A DNA stretch of 64,000 nt, taken from NCBI RefSeq assembly GCF_009664975.1, contig NZ_WJXB01000001.1, positions 124,001 to 188,000 of the forward strand. The letters run 5' to 3'. Position 1 is the stretch's first letter; each line of letters begins with the position of its first letter. The notes beneath the pieces are model-generated. The model was not told where the DNA came from and made no database searches. It worked only from the letters and a program-made list of their open reading frames with translations. This document shows positions 52,970-62,337 of this stretch, one piece after another. The DNA comes from Paenibacillus monticola (lineage in GTDB: Bacteria > Bacillota > Bacilli > Paenibacillales > Paenibacillaceae). The position numbers and the translations under genes were made by a program.

Positions 52970-53733
52970 ATCAAGTGAATATGTTTGATGTCAAATTCGA
53001 TAATTATGATTTCATGGACCTGCTTGAGTACATTGATAAGACGATCAGGGAACGGAGTCAGTCTTATATCCTGACCTGTAACGTGGATCATGTAATCAAG
53101 CTTCGCAAGGACAAAGAGTTCCAAACGGTATATTCCGAGGCGGGAGCCGTTGTCGCTGATGGAATGCCGCTGATCTGGGCTTCCAAGATGCTAGGCAAGC
53201 CATTGAAACAGAAAGTATCCGGTGCGGATCTCTTCAGTCGTCTGGGCAATGCTTTTGAGCAAAGGAAGTACCGGCTGTTCTTCCTGGGCTCAGCAGAAGG
53301 CGTACCGGAGCGAGCTACAATGAATCTTAAAGCGGCCTATCCCGGAATGAATATTGTTGGCTGCTATTCTCCATCTTACGGATTTGAGCACAATGATGAA
53401 GAGAACCAACGGATTATAAAGATGTTGACTGAGAGCCAGCCCGATATTGTATTCGTCGGCGTGGGTGCTCCCAAACAAGAGAAATGGATTTATCGACATT
53501 ACACCTCTTATCAGGCTCCGATATCTATCGGAGTTGGAGCAACTTTTGACTTTCTCTCAGGTTCCGTGAAACGGGCACCGGATTTTATGCAAAGAACAGG
53601 CTTGGAATGGTTCTGGCGGTTAAGTCAGGAACCCGGGCGATTATGGAAAAGATATCTTGTCGATGATGCTCAATTCCTGATTCTTCTGCTAAAGGAGCTG
53701 CGTAAGCGGGATAAGGATAAGGGAGGAGGATAG
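52966..53733 (+). CDS. WecG/TagA/CpsF-family glycosyltransferase
   Basis: The 255-residue GT26 enzyme has the family blocks YILTCNVDHV, ADGMPLIWASKMLG and FVGVGAPKQEKWI. Members transfer N-acetylmannosamine or a related sugar to a lipid-linked acceptor in teichoic acid and capsule synthesis. The start overlaps the stop of the preceding gene (ATGA). It supports an amino sugar or uronic-type residue in the repeat unit, by inference. Confidence 0.92.
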   Translation: MNQVNMFDVKFDNYDFMDLLEYIDKTIRERSQSYILTCNVDHVIKLRKDKEFQTVYSEAGAVVADGMPLIWASKMLGKPLKQKVSGADLFSRLGNAFEQRKYRLFFLGSAEGVPERATMNLKAAYPGMNIVGCYSPSYGFEHNDEENQRIIKMLTESQPDIVFVGVGAPKQEKWIYRHYTSYQAPISIGVGATFDFLSGSVKRAPDFMQRTGLEWFWRLSQEPGRLWKRYLVDDAQFLILLLKELRKRDKDKGGG

Positions 53734-53737
53734 GAAG

Positions 53738-55234
53738 ATGATGAACCGCAATGAAGGGAGCTTCACTCTTCCATCCCTGTCGTCGATCAAGACAGCTGGC
53801 ATTATAGGAGTGGTTGCCGCCATTTGCATGGTATTACCCCTAATGATTGGTTTTGGCAGCGCGAAGCTAAGCGCTACAAGCAGTCTGCAGGGAGTGATCC
53901 TAGCCGGCATCCTATTCCCGGCCTTTCTGCTGGCCCTGCTCAGACCGCGCTTGCTAGTATCTTATACTTTGCTAATCTGGGCGGTTGCTCCGGAGCTACG
54001 CCGTATATCCGATTGGTCAGAGGGAGTTTATCACTCCGTATCACTGCTCAGTCTGGCGCCCTTGCTAACCGGGGCAACATTGGCCATTCCAGTACTGAGA
54101 GAGATTCACAAAATACAGAAATCCTCCACCCGAATTATCCTGTTATTCGCTGTAGCATTGGCTTACGGGGCCTTGATAGGTTTGGCTAAGAACGGTATGG
54201 GCTCGGTGTACGACCTGGCGAACTACATTGTTCCGCTGCTGCTGCTGCCCTATTTCGCGGTTACACGGTTCAAGCCCAAGGATATTGACCGGTTGCTGTA
54301 TGCCTACGCTAATATCGCGGTTTTGGTGGCATTGTACGGAATTGTGCAATATCTAACCGTTCCACCCTGGGATGCCTTTTGGATGAGGCATGCAGATATG
54401 ATGTCCATCGGGACACCTTATCCCTTGGAAATCCGGGTCTTCTCTACCCTGAACTCTCCGGGTCCGGCAGCAACTTTTCTGGTGTTTGCTTTAGTGCCGA
54501 TGATTCTGGAGAAAAGATGGCAGGGAACACTGCGTTGGATTGGCGTTCTACTCGTGGTGGTATGCCTGCTTACTACCTTAGTTCGCTCGGCATGGCTGGT
54601 ACTGCTAGTTATGCTGTTGGTGTATATCGGGACTTCACCATCCAAAGGAAAGTGGAAGACATTACTCCAAATTGTATTCGTTGCAGCGGCTCTGTTCTGG
54701 ATTGTTCCCAAGTTACCCGGAGCAGAGGGGCTGGTTGCAAGGATGGAGACGCTCACCTCTGTTTCGGAGGATCATTCCTATAATGAGCGGCTTGGCCTAT
54801 GGCAGAATATGCTGCCAATGGTTGCTGCTAACCCGGTAGGTCAGGGAATTGGCAGCGTAGGCCAGGGAACAAAGCTCGGGAATGGCGGTGAACTTGGTGA
54901 GTACGGCAATATGGATAATGGTTTTATTGCCTTGCTGCTCACCTTTGGAGTGATTGGGGCCCTGTTCTTCTTCGGAGCTTTGGGGGCCATTGCCAAACAA
55001 ATTGTTTCCCGAGTAATTAGCAAAGACAATCTTCAATCGTACGCCCGCCTTTCATTGGCAGCATGGACAGGGGCCGTGGTTAGTCTGGTTTCAGACAATG
55101 GCTTTCCTGGATTAAAAGGTTACTTGATCTGGATGCTGATCGGCTTAGGCCTCAGTGCAAAAGAGATTATTGAGAGCAGCAGAAAGAAGGGAACGCCCCA
55201 TGCAGCAATTGAACGCAAAATCACTTCCCATTAG
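53738..55234 (+). CDS. O-antigen ligase/Wzy-like membrane protein 2
   Basis: The 498-residue membrane protein has about twelve spans. Wzy_C/O-antigen ligase features include RVFSTLNSPGPAATFLVFAL, TTLVRSAWLVL, and the extracytoplasmic loop with NPVGQGIGSVGQG and a NMDNGFI segment. GGAGGATAGGAAG precedes the ATG. Two ligase/polymerase-like genes in one operon suggest that one polymerises the repeat unit while the other performs a second linkage or attaches the polymer to the cell wall. Which does which cannot be told from sequence. Confidence 0.85.
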   Translation: MMNRNEGSFTLPSLSSIKTAGIIGVVAAICMVLPLMIGFGSAKLSATSSLQGVILAGILFPAFLLALLRPRLLVSYTLLIWAVAPELRRISDWSEGVYHSVSLLSLAPLLTGATLAIPVLREIHKIQKSSTRIILLFAVALAYGALIGLAKNGMGSVYDLANYIVPLLLLPYFAVTRFKPKDIDRLLYAYANIAVLVALYGIVQYLTVPPWDAFWMRHADMMSIGTPYPLEIRVFSTLNSPGPAATFLVFALVPMILEKRWQGTLRWIGVLLVVVCLLTTLVRSAWLVLLVMLLVYIGTSPSKGKWKTLLQIVFVAAALFWIVPKLPGAEGLVARMETLTSVSEDHSYNERLGLWQNMLPMVAANPVGQGIGSVGQGTKLGNGGELGEYGNMDNGFIALLLTFGVIGALFFFGALGAIAKQIVSRVISKDNLQSYARLSLAAWTGAVVSLVSDNGFPGLKGYLIWMLIGLGLSAKEIIESSRKKGTPHAAIERKITSH

Positions 55235-56585
55235 CTCCGTTTGGTCTTCACTCCGGCATTTTACGAAGAGTAAGGACAATAGCTCGGCAGCCGTCAAGAC
55301 TATGTTCGTCAGCGTATTAATCCTGCTGGTCAACATGGTCACCGGTGTACTAACGGCCCGGTATCTAGGACCAACTGGCCGTGGGGAACAGACAGCAATG
55401 GTGAACTGGTCACAGTTTCTGGCGTTCAGCATGAGCTTCGGTATTCCTTCGGCATTGATCTACAATGCCAAAAAAAACCCGGATGATGCCGGGCTGCTGT
55501 ATCGCATATCCTTACTAATTGCGCTGTTCTTCGGAACCGCCGCCATGATTATAGGTGTGCTGATTCTACCCTATTGGCTGAAATCTTTTAGTCCAGACGT
55601 TATCAGGTTTGCACAATGGTCCATGATCCTTTGTCCGCTGATTGTAGTCACTCAGGTGAATAACGCGACCTATCAATTCAGAGGGGATTATAAGAGATTC
55701 AACTGGCTGCGCTATCTGATTCCTTTACTTACACTAGTGGCAATCGGAATTTTGATCCTTCTGGATGCTATGAATCCTTTCACCACAGCACTAGCATATC
55801 TGGTTCCATCGGTGCCGATCTTCATCTGGATGACGATTTCTCTGCTTCGCACTTACAAGGTGAAGATGAGAGATACTTATCTTAATTTCAAAAGATTATT
55901 CACTTACGGGCTTGGCTCCTACGGTAACGACTTGCTCGGACAGTTCTCTTATTATATCGATCAGATCATTATCGCCGGCTTGCTAAGACCTGCTGATCTG
56001 GGGCTTTATGCAGTAGCCGTGAGTCTTTCACGGATGGTCAACTTCTTCTCGAACTCGATTACAGTGGTGTTGTTTCCTAAAGCCTCTGAGATGTCTAAGG
56101 AAGATGCCATCGCCCTTACCTTCAAAGCTTTCCGAATCAGTACTACCTTTACACTATTGGGTTCGCTGCTCTTAATGCTAATCGCCCCTTTAGTTATTCC
56201 GCTGCTGTACGGTAAAGATTTCAACACAGCATTGCATGTATTCCGCCTTCTACTGCTGGAAGTAACGATAAGCGGTGGGACACTTATTCTGGCCCAAGTC
56301 TTTATGGCGCTTGGCAAGCCGAAATTTGTATCCATCCTCCAGGGTGTTGGTTTGCTCTTGGTCATTCCACTACTGTTTCTAATGGTACCGAAATTCGGGT
56401 TAATTGGAGCGGGTGTGGCTATGCTCTCGTCGGCTGTACTGCGGTTCATATTTATCATACTCAACATAAGGTACAACCTGAAAGTAAAACTACCGCGTTT
56501 ACTCATCAACAAAGAAGATATCCAATGGATGAAGACGACGATGAATTCCTACATTCGAAAAAAACCAATGGACGCTAACAGATAA
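55200..56585 (+). CDS. Wzx-type oligosaccharide flippase (MATE/MOP superfamily)
   Basis: The 461-residue polysaccharide transporter has about twelve to fourteen spans. Typical features are the N-terminal VLTARYLGPTGRGE motif and TYGLGSYGNDLLGQFSYYID. It moves lipid-linked repeat units across the membrane. ATG 55200 follows AGAAGGG and overlaps the preceding gene by 35 bases, so translation is likely coupled. With the two Wzy-like proteins it marks a Wzx/Wzy-dependent pathway. Confidence 0.93.
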   Translation: MQQLNAKSLPISSVWSSLRHFTKSKDNSSAAVKTMFVSVLILLVNMVTGVLTARYLGPTGRGEQTAMVNWSQFLAFSMSFGIPSALIYNAKKNPDDAGLLYRISLLIALFFGTAAMIIGVLILPYWLKSFSPDVIRFAQWSMILCPLIVVTQVNNATYQFRGDYKRFNWLRYLIPLLTLVAIGILILLDAMNPFTTALAYLVPSVPIFIWMTISLLRTYKVKMRDTYLNFKRLFTYGLGSYGNDLLGQFSYYIDQIIIAGLLRPADLGLYAVAVSLSRMVNFFSNSITVVLFPKASEMSKEDAIALTFKAFRISTTFTLLGSLLLMLIAPLVIPLLYGKDFNTALHVFRLLLLEVTISGGTLILAQVFMALGKPKFVSILQGVGLLLVIPLLFLMVPKFGLIGAGVAMLSSAVLRFIFIILNIRYNLKVKLPRLLINKEDIQWMKTTMNSYIRKKPMDANR

Positions 56586-56630
56586 CTGGAGCGTTAAATT
56601 GGCACATAACAAAAAAAGGAGGAAACCTTC

Positions 56631-57485
56631 ATGGATTCAGTGACAAGCGTACTTGGCGGCCCGGGTAGTTATCCCATCTCAGCAGTCATCATTGCTCAGG
56701 ATGACGAAGTTCGAATAGCCCAAGCCATTCAGTCTTGCAGACTATTCGCCGACGAGGTGGTTGTAATCGACGGAGGCAGCAAAGACGGAACGGTCCAGTT
56801 GGCTGAAAGCTTGAATTGCCGGGTGTTCGTCAATCCATGGCCCGGATACGCGAAACAAAGAGAATTCGGAGTGGAACGCGCGGTCCATGATTGGGTCTTC
56901 CTTATTGATACCGATGAAGTAGTCAGCCAAGAGCTGGCGGCAGATATTCTTGAACATAAGCGTGGGCTAACGGATGTAACTGTGGCTTACTCGCTTTACC
57001 GGATTGGTGATTTTCTTGGGAAATGGCTGGATCGTGGTGAGTATCTTGTACGCCTATACAATCGCAAGGAGTATGGGATCCGCAACAGTCTTGTGCATGA
57101 AATGCCCGAGGTTTCGGAGGACCGGGTTGTTCGTTTGACTGGAACACTTTGGCATCAGGGCTTCCGCAGCATCAATGATCACGTGGCCAGATTCAATAAA
57201 TACACTGATTTGGAAGCACAAAGCGCATATGCCAGCGGTAAGCCATTTCGGCTCAGTCACCTGCTGCTTCGTCCGCCGGCACGTTTCCTGCAGAAGTATT
57301 TCCTGCACGGATTGTTCAAGAAAGGATTGTCTGGTTTCGCAGTATCGGTATTTTGGGTGATGTATGAATTCATGGTCGGCTTCAAGCATTACGAACTAAA
57401 CAGCGCAGGTAAGCTGGCCCAGCACAATGCCATGCTTCCCGCTGAAAAGGAAGAGAAAGGGGAGAGAAGCTATGCCGTACAGTGA
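56631..57485 (+). CDS. Glycosyltransferase family 2 (WaaE/KdtX-like)
   Basis: The 284-residue glycosyltransferase has a GT-A core with SAVIIAQDDEVRIAQAI, EVVVIDGGSKDGT and the metal motif LIDTDEVVS. The pattern resembles WaaE-type beta-1,4-glucosyltransferases. Its C-terminal half carries an extended helical region. AAAGGAGG precedes the ATG. It is followed by a GT4 gene that starts 14 bases inside its end. Confidence 0.9.
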   Translation: MDSVTSVLGGPGSYPISAVIIAQDDEVRIAQAIQSCRLFADEVVVIDGGSKDGTVQLAESLNCRVFVNPWPGYAKQREFGVERAVHDWVFLIDTDEVVSQELAADILEHKRGLTDVTVAYSLYRIGDFLGKWLDRGEYLVRLYNRKEYGIRNSLVHEMPEVSEDRVVRLTGTLWHQGFRSINDHVARFNKYTDLEAQSAYASGKPFRLSHLLLRPPARFLQKYFLHGLFKKGLSGFAVSVFWVMYEFMVGFKHYELNSAGKLAQHNAMLPAEKEEKGERSYAVQ

Positions 57486-58665
57486 CGGACTGAACATTAT
57501 GACGACGGGTCTTAGTTGGCCATCGTTACAGCCTGGCGGACTCAATACCTATTTCAAATCCGTTTGCGAGCAGCTCTCCTCACGCAACCGGGTACACGCG
57601 CTGATCTGCAGTCAAGAGACGCCGTCTACCTCGGAAGAGTTGATTATACACAATGCAGGTGATCCGAAAGAAACGATCTGGAAACGTAAGGATGCCTTCC
57701 AGCGTAAGGCAGCAGATCTAATGGGGAACGGCAGTGGACGCATTGATATCCTGTACTCCCATTTTGCCCCTTATGGTATTGGTCCGGCGATAGAAGCGAA
57801 GAAACGTGGAATTCCGGTAGTGATGACCTTCCATGGTCCATGGAACGAAGAGATGAAGATCGAAGGCCAAGGGATTAAGCATCGGGTCAAGACTACCATC
57901 GCCAAATCGATAGAACATAAGGCTTATAAGCTGGCAGATAAATTTATTGTACTTAGCGAGACCTTCCGCGATATGCTGCACTCCTTGCATGGTGTGCCAC
58001 TGCACAAAATCATAGTTATACCGGGAGCAGCCAATGTGGAACGTTTTGTTCCCGCTACGAACCGGTTGGCCATCCGCCGGACCTTGAATTTGCCGGAAGG
58101 AGCTACCACTGTATTTACAGTACGGAGACTGGTAAATCGGATGGGGCTCTTGCAGTTGCTGGAGGCTTGGAAGCAGGTAGCAGAGCGTTTCCCCAATGCA
58201 ATTTTGCTAATCGGAGGCAAAGGTCCACTGCGCGGAGAACTGGAAGAAAAGATCGCTGATTATGGGCTTAGCAACAAAGTACGGCTGCTCGGATACATTC
58301 CTGATCATGAATTAACCTCTTATTATCAAGCCGCCGACTTGTTCGTGGTTCCATCTCAGGCGCTAGAGGGCTTTGGCCTTATCACCGTCGAGGCAATGGC
58401 CACAGGGACGCCAGTCATGGCTACTCCAATTGGTGGCAACAAAGAAATATTACAAGCTTTTCGGCCAGAGATGCTGTTCAAGAGTGCAGCTAGCGATGAT
58501 ATGGCTGAAGGTATGATTCATATGTTGAGTAATCGTAAACTGCTTCCCAGTCGTGAGGAATGCAGGGGACATGTACTGGAGAAATACACATGGGAGAATG
58601 TTGGTGAACAAGTAGAATCTGTCTTCCTTCAAACTTTGGGAAAGGGTGTGGCTGCAGGATGCTAA
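57472..58665 (+). CDS. Glycosyltransferase family 4 (GT-B)
   Basis: This 397-residue GT-B enzyme has an N-terminal acceptor domain with LQPGGLNTYFKSVCEQL and a C-terminal donor domain with the E-x7-E motif in EGFGLITVEAMATGTPV. AAGGGGAGAG precedes ATG 57472. It adds a sugar from a nucleotide donor to the growing repeat unit. Its last bases overlap the next glycosyltransferase gene. Confidence 0.92.
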   Translation: MPYSDGLNIMTTGLSWPSLQPGGLNTYFKSVCEQLSSRNRVHALICSQETPSTSEELIIHNAGDPKETIWKRKDAFQRKAADLMGNGSGRIDILYSHFAPYGIGPAIEAKKRGIPVVMTFHGPWNEEMKIEGQGIKHRVKTTIAKSIEHKAYKLADKFIVLSETFRDMLHSLHGVPLHKIIVIPGAANVERFVPATNRLAIRRTLNLPEGATTVFTVRRLVNRMGLLQLLEAWKQVAERFPNAILLIGGKGPLRGELEEKIADYGLSNKVRLLGYIPDHELTSYYQAADLFVVPSQALEGFGLITVEAMATGTPVMATPIGGNKEILQAFRPEMLFKSAASDDMAEGMIHMLSNRKLLPSREECRGHVLEKYTWENVGEQVESVFLQTLGKGVAAGC

Positions 58666-59798
58666 GAGTAGCTTATATTGATCACACCGCCAAATGGAGT
58701 GGTGGAGAGGTTGCCTTGTTCAATATCCTTACCAATATCGGAGAGCAGATTGATCCTCTGGTCATTTTGGCGGAAGAAGGTACACTGGCGGAACGGTTGC
58801 GGGAAAAAGGGATCGATGTCCGAATTATCCCATTAGATGAGAGTATTCGCAGCCGCGGTCGGAATGCTGTCAATCTGGGAGCACCAGCCGCAGCCTTCAA
58901 GCTTTTGGCTTATGGCCGTAAGCTGGCCCCTCTCTTGAAGCAGGAAAAGGTAGTCTGTGTGCATACCAATTCCTTGAAATCAGCACTGTATGGAACCATC
59001 GCAGCCAAGAAGGCGGGTGTTCCACTGATCTGGCATATTCGGGATCATATCGGAGCCCCTTATCTGAAGCCCGTTGTGGCCAAAACCATCCGCGTGCTGT
59101 CACGTCTGATTCCGAACGGTGTCATTGCCAATTCCCACTCTACGCTGAATGCATTGGAGTTGCCGAGTTCGAAGAAAACGCTGGTTGTTTACTCCGCCTT
59201 CGCCAAAGCTATTGGAGCCGGGATCGGCAAACGGGATCAGAAGACCTTCAACGTCTTGTTGGTGGGTCGGTTAGCACATTGGAAAGGCCAGCATATCGTG
59301 CTGGAGGCAGCCAAGGCTTTCAAGCAGGACACGCGGGTGAAGTTCTGGCTGGCGGGTGATGCTTTGTTCGGTGAAGAGGAATACAAACAAGAGTTGATTC
59401 AGAAGATGGCGAAGGATGAACTCACCAACGTTAGTCTACTGGGACATGTGGAAGATATACAAGGATTAATGAATAAAGCGGATTTGCTGATCCACACTTC
59501 GATCACTCCTGAACCCTTTGGTCAGGTCATCGTCGAAGGCATGGCAGCGGGTCTACCGGTGATTGCCTCTGCTGAAGGTGGCCCGGTAGAAATTGTGATA
59601 CCCGGTGAGACAGGGCTGTTGATCCAGCCAGGAGATGCCAAGATTCTTGCAGATTCCATCACATGGATGCTAGAACATCCCGAGGAAAGAAAACGGATGG
59701 CTGATAATGGAATGAGACGGGTGAAGGAGCATTTTGTAATCGAGAATACAGTCAGGGACATCGTCGACTACTACAAGGGATTGCTGGCGAGCACCTAA
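58659..59798 (+). CDS. Glycosyltransferase family 4 (GT-B)
   Basis: The 379-residue GT-B glycosyltransferase has an N-terminal half beginning VAYIDHTAKWSGGEVALFNI, a LVGRLAHWKGQHIVLEA hinge and the donor motif EPFGQVIVEGMAAGLPV. The start overlaps the preceding stop by seven bases. It belongs to the same assembly line as its neighbours. The donor sugar is not deducible. Confidence 0.92.
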   Translation: MLRVAYIDHTAKWSGGEVALFNILTNIGEQIDPLVILAEEGTLAERLREKGIDVRIIPLDESIRSRGRNAVNLGAPAAAFKLLAYGRKLAPLLKQEKVVCVHTNSLKSALYGTIAAKKAGVPLIWHIRDHIGAPYLKPVVAKTIRVLSRLIPNGVIANSHSTLNALELPSSKKTLVVYSAFAKAIGAGIGKRDQKTFNVLLVGRLAHWKGQHIVLEAAKAFKQDTRVKFWLAGDALFGEEEYKQELIQKMAKDELTNVSLLGHVEDIQGLMNKADLLIHTSITPEPFGQVIVEGMAAGLPVIASAEGGPVEIVIPGETGLLIQPGDAKILADSITWMLEHPEERKRMADNGMRRVKEHFVIENTVRDIVDYYKGLLAST

Positions 59799-59856
59799 TC
59801 GTTTGAACCCAGTAACTCTGATGATGATGCTCCATAAAACTTTGAGGATGATTCAC

Positions 59857-60957
59857 ATGAAAATTGCGATAGCGCATGATTACTTAATCCAAATGGGCGG
59901 AGCGGAAAGAGTGGTTGAGGTATTCCACCAGATGTATCCGGAAGCTCCAATCTATACAACGGTTTTTAATGGAAGCCGCCTGACTGAGAACCTCAAAGAT
60001 GCTGATATCCGGACCTCCTGGTTGCAAAAAATTCCGGGAGTGAAGACCAATTTTAAAGGGGTGCTGCCACTTTATCCTATGGCCATCCGTGATTTGGACT
60101 TTCGTGGTTTCGATATTGTCCTGAGCTCCAGCAGTGCTTTTATGAAAAGCATTCAGGTGCCGCAGCATACGTTTCATCTTTGTTATTGCCATACTCCAAT
60201 GCGCTTTGCCTGGGATTATGACACCTACATGGAACGGCAGTCAAACTCAGGCTTGTTCAAAAGGTTGCTGAAGGTATATATGCAGCAGCTCAAGACCTGG
60301 GACCAAAAGACATCCAAAAATGTGAATCAATTTGTAGCCAATTCTTCAGTAGTGAAGAAACGGATACAAAATTACTATCACAGAGACTCGGATGTAATCT
60401 TTCCGCCTATTAATACGGCCCGCTTCAAAAGCTCTTCATCCATCGGTGATTACTATCTGATTGTTTCCCGCCTGGTATCCTACAAGCGGATTGATTTAGC
60501 AGTAGAAGCCTTTAATCGTAACGGCCTAAAGCTGTATATCGTAGGTGACGGACCAGACAAGAAACGTTTGGAGGGAATGGCCAAGAAAAACGTTTCGTTT
60601 CTCGGTAGGCTGGAAGATGAGCAGGTTACAGGGTTGATGGCCCAGTGTCGGGCTTTCGTTTTTCCAGGGGAAGAAGATTTCGGCATTACACCGCTGGAGG
60701 CTAACGCTGCAGGTAGACCGGTCATTGCTTATCAGGCTGGTGGGGCACTTGATACCATCGTCCCTTATGTCAACGGTGTGTTCTTTCAGCATCAAGAGGT
60801 TGAAGATTTATTGAGAGCCATTCACGAGGTAGAGTCTTATGCCTGGGATATCGGTCAGATTGTCGGGCATGCACAGAAATTCGATGAACAGACATTTATG
60901 GTCCAGTTTAAGCAGTATGTGGAACAGGCTTATGTTAATTTTCTAAAAGGAGGATGA
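59857..60957 (+). CDS. Glycosyltransferase family 4, WbaZ-like mannosyltransferase candidate
   Basis: The 366-residue GT-B enzyme begins IAIAHDYLIQMGGAERVVEV, and CYCHTPMRFAWDYDTYM and EDFGITPLEANAAGRPV are hallmarks of WbaZ-type mannosyltransferases. GDP-mannose is a plausible donor because a ManC homologue is encoded two genes downstream. ATG 59857 follows TTGAGGATG; the longer frame from 59803 lacks a site. It ends four bases before ugd. Confidence 0.9.
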   Translation: MKIAIAHDYLIQMGGAERVVEVFHQMYPEAPIYTTVFNGSRLTENLKDADIRTSWLQKIPGVKTNFKGVLPLYPMAIRDLDFRGFDIVLSSSSAFMKSIQVPQHTFHLCYCHTPMRFAWDYDTYMERQSNSGLFKRLLKVYMQQLKTWDQKTSKNVNQFVANSSVVKKRIQNYYHRDSDVIFPPINTARFKSSSSIGDYYLIVSRLVSYKRIDLAVEAFNRNGLKLYIVGDGPDKKRLEGMAKKNVSFLGRLEDEQVTGLMAQCRAFVFPGEEDFGITPLEANAAGRPVIAYQAGGALDTIVPYVNGVFFQHQEVEDLLRAIHEVESYAWDIGQIVGHAQKFDEQTFMVQFKQYVEQAYVNFLKGG

Positions 60958-60961
60958 TTGT

Positions 60962-62302
60962 ATGAAGCTGGCAGTAATCGGCACCGGCTATGTCGGTCTT
61001 GTATCAGGCGTATGCTTTACGCTTAACGGAAATCATGTCGTCTGTGTGGATAAGGATGAAGAGAAGATCAACAAGCTGAACCGGATGGAATCTCCCATCT
61101 ATGAGCCGGGAATCGAGGCGCTGATTGAAATGAATCTCCGGGAGGGAAGGTTATCCTTCTCCGCAGATCTGCAGGAATCAGTGGGTCGTTCTAATATTGT
61201 CATCCTTGCTGTAGGTACGCCCTCCCTGCCCAATGGAGAAGCTGATTTGCAATATATCGAAGGGGCTGCAGCGGAAATCGCGCAAGCGATGGAAGGCTAC
61301 AAAATCATCATGACCAAATCGACCGTTCCGGTAGGAACGAACGAGAAGATTCGCAAGATCATTGCTGAACATACCCAGCATCCTTTCGATATTGTGTCAG
61401 CCCCTGAGTTTCTGCGTGAAGGATCGGCGATCCAGGATACCCTGCATCCTGACCGGATCATTATCGGAATCGATAATCCGAAGCTGGAAGAGGTCATGAG
61501 GGAGCTTCATAAGGGATTCACAGAAAATGTATTTGTGACTGATATCCGCAGTGCGGAAATGATCAAATATGCATCGAATGCGTTCCTGGCCACGAAGATC
61601 TCTTTTATTAATGAGATTGCGAATATATGCGAAAAAGTGGGAGCTGATGTGACCGAGGTGGCTCAAGGCATGGGTATGGACCGAAGAATCGGCTCATCCT
61701 TCTTGCAGGCCGGCATCGGTTACGGAGGCTCCTGTTTTCCGAAAGATACCAATGCGCTCATCCAAATTGCCGGCAATGTTGATTACGAGTTCAAGCTGTT
61801 AGAGTCCGTAGTCGAGGTAAACAAAGGGCAGCGGTTCATGATCATCTCCAAGCTTCACGAATCTCTGGGTGATCTGCGCGGAGCCGTTATCGGAATTTGG
61901 GGCTTGGCGTTCAAGCCGAATACCGATGACGTTCGTGAAGCGCCTGCACGTGAGATCGTCGAGGCACTGGTAGCAGAGGGAGCTACAGTTAAGCTGTATG
62001 ATCCGATTGCCGCTGATAATTTCAGGAAGCAATATGATCATCCGCAACTCCGCTGGTGCGGCCTGCCAGAAGAAGCAGCGGAAGGCAGTGATGCCGTTTG
62101 TCTGCTGACCGATTGGGCGTTGTTCAAGGATATTGATCTGCATCAGTTAGCGAAAGTTATGCGTCGGCAGATTCTGATTGACGGCCGCAACGTCTACTCC
62201 AAGCAGCAGATTGAAGGTACTGGGCTTGTGTATCATTCTGTTGGGCGTCCACAAATGGGTGGTCTCAGCGGGTATTCACCCAGTGTAGCTGGTGCAGTTT
62301 AA
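60962..62302 (+). CDS. ugd: UDP-glucose 6-dehydrogenase
   Basis: The 446-residue enzyme has an N-terminal NAD-binding domain (IGTGYVGLVSGV), a central domain with catalytic Cys in GYGGSCFPKD and a C-terminal UDP-binding domain (GLAFKPNTDDVREAP). It oxidises UDP-glucose from GtaB to UDP-glucuronate, so the polysaccharide probably contains glucuronic acid. AAGGAGG precedes the ATG. Confidence 0.95.
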   Translation: MKLAVIGTGYVGLVSGVCFTLNGNHVVCVDKDEEKINKLNRMESPIYEPGIEALIEMNLREGRLSFSADLQESVGRSNIVILAVGTPSLPNGEADLQYIEGAAAEIAQAMEGYKIIMTKSTVPVGTNEKIRKIIAEHTQHPFDIVSAPEFLREGSAIQDTLHPDRIIIGIDNPKLEEVMRELHKGFTENVFVTDIRSAEMIKYASNAFLATKISFINEIANICEKVGADVTEVAQGMGMDRRIGSSFLQAGIGYGGSCFPKDTNALIQIAGNVDYEFKLLESVVEVNKGQRFMIISKLHESLGDLRGAVIGIWGLAFKPNTDDVREAPAREIVEALVAEGATVKLYDPIAADNFRKQYDHPQLRWCGLPEEAAEGSDAVCLLTDWALFKDIDLHQLAKVMRRQILIDGRNVYSKQQIEGTGLVYHSVGRPQMGGLSGYSPSVAGAV

Positions 62303-62337
62303 ACCTATAACACATAAATAATGAGGAGGGTTCACTT

